Below, in pieces: positions 32,917-33,342 of a stretch of 33,342 nt of DNA. Position 1 is the first letter of the stretch. Each line of letters opens with the position of its first letter. The translations under genes and the position numbers were made by a program. The DNA is from Chloroflexota bacterium (GTDB lineage: Bacteria > Chloroflexota > Limnocylindria > Limnocylindrales > CSP1-4): assembly GCA_027364875.1 (NCBI GenBank), contig DAHXON010000029.1, forward strand, positions 2,381-35,722, given 5' to 3'. The notes beneath the pieces were generated by a model. It saw only the letters and a list, made by a program, of their open reading frames with translations, searched no databases and had not been told where the DNA came from.

Positions 32917-33288
32917 CTACCGGAGCGGATCCCTCGGATCGGGGAGCGGGCGCGGATCCGGAGGCGGCGGCGGGAGCGTCAGGACTTCTCGCAGCTGCCG
33001 ATAGTGGCGCTTGTACTCGGCCCGGTCGCGCTCGTCGTCCGGCAGCGGGTCAATGATCTGCAGCAGTGAGATGAAGCACTCGGCCTTGACGTGGCTCATC
33101 AGTTGCAGGATCGCCTTCTGCCCCTGGGCAGGGTCCCTGCTCGCGAGGGCGTCGAAGGCGGCCGACTCGGACGCGTATTCCGAGGCCGAAGGTGGCGTCG
33201 TCGACAGCACCGATTCGACCTGGCTCGCGGCGACCATGCTCGCGCGCAAGGATGCGAGGGACGAGCCGACCGAAAGGACAGAGTCCAT
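32917..33288 (-). CDS. Hypothetical protein with YjfB-like N-terminus, 123 aa
   Basis: N-terminus MDSVLSVGSSLASLRASMVA is reminiscent of small motility-linked YjfB-type proteins, but similarity is weak. The rest is helical (KAILQLMSHVKAECFISLLQ, AEYKRHYRQLREVLTL) with a Pro-rich tail. The ribosome site is poor. A TAAGGG-TCCG-CCCCTA dyad lies 33 bp upstream, like the sites before 457 and 2560, which supports an expressed gene. Confidence 0.55.
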   Translation of the reverse strand: MDSVLSVGSSLASLRASMVAASQVESVLSTTPPSASEYASESAAFDALASRDPAQGQKAILQLMSHVKAECFISLLQIIDPLPDDERDRAEYKRHYRQLREVLTLPPPPPDPRPLPDPRDPLR

Positions 33289-33320
33289 GCCGGAGCCATC
33301 GGCGGCTCAGGCCATTCCCA

Positions 33321-33336
33321 TAAGGGTCCGCCCCTA
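33321..33336. promoter_or_regulatory. 16-bp near-dyad TAAGGG-TCCG-CCCCTA upstream of the gene at 33288
   Basis: Arms match at five of six positions with a 4-bp centre, in the same geometry as the dyads at 349-364 and 2621-2636. It lies 33 bp before the minus-strand start. Likely the same regulator, by inference. Confidence 0.4.
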
Positions 33337-33342
33337 CGATCC

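Overview
This is a GC-rich bacterial chromosome segment. An F420-type LLM oxidoreductase, a KimA-like permease, a COG4315-type lipoprotein and many small orphan genes with good Shine-Dalgarno sites suggest a Chloroflexota (Limnocylindria-like) or actinobacterial genome, probably an environmental assembly. No rRNA or tRNA gene was seen, so the taxonomy is inference.

Bases 1-19684 are ordinary host DNA: the end of a WYL regulator, two proteins of unknown role, an ABC ATPase coupled to a Nudix hydrolase, an SPFH/RHH pair with its own operator, an aldo/keto reductase, an LLM oxidoreductase, mannose-6-phosphate isomerase, an SLC45-like MFS carrier, an SGNH hydrolase, a two-domain lipoprotein, a frameshifted LysR regulator divergent from a PLP dehydratase, an unusual MurJ flippase with a C39-like protease tail, a secreted beta-propeller-like protein, and a DUF1801-DUF2461 gene pair.

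Bases 19685-29245 are a 9,561-bp integrated element. It has split the DUF2461 gene. Both att sites can be read: joining 19684 to 29246 restores an in-frame 233-codon gene, and the excised attP is symmetric (GGTATGTACC, 12 bp, CC, 12 bp, GGTACATACC). The element carries a large serine integrase with a small coupled gene upstream, a three-gene replication operon (HTH protein, small protein, RepA-like ATPase) beside an array of seven TGTCTCGC iterons, a short structural module (scaffold-like protein and an HK97-fold major capsid protein) ended by two hairpins, three small overlapping genes, and a minus-strand group with a HAD-like protein, a membrane-anchored protein and a TIR/deoxyribosyltransferase-like protein with a winged-helix tail. 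No terminase, portal, protease or tail gene is present. It therefore looks like a small, probably replicating, capsid-encoding integrative element: a satellite of a helper phage, a capsid-only island, or a reduced prophage. This is the most novel part of the window.

Bases 29246-33342 return to host DNA: the 3' half of DUF2461, a KimA-like APC permease, a small membrane protein and a protein of unknown role. Three genes (457, 2560 and 33288) are each preceded by a 16-bp TAGG-N8-CCTA-type dyad, which suggests a shared NarL/LuxR-type regulator.
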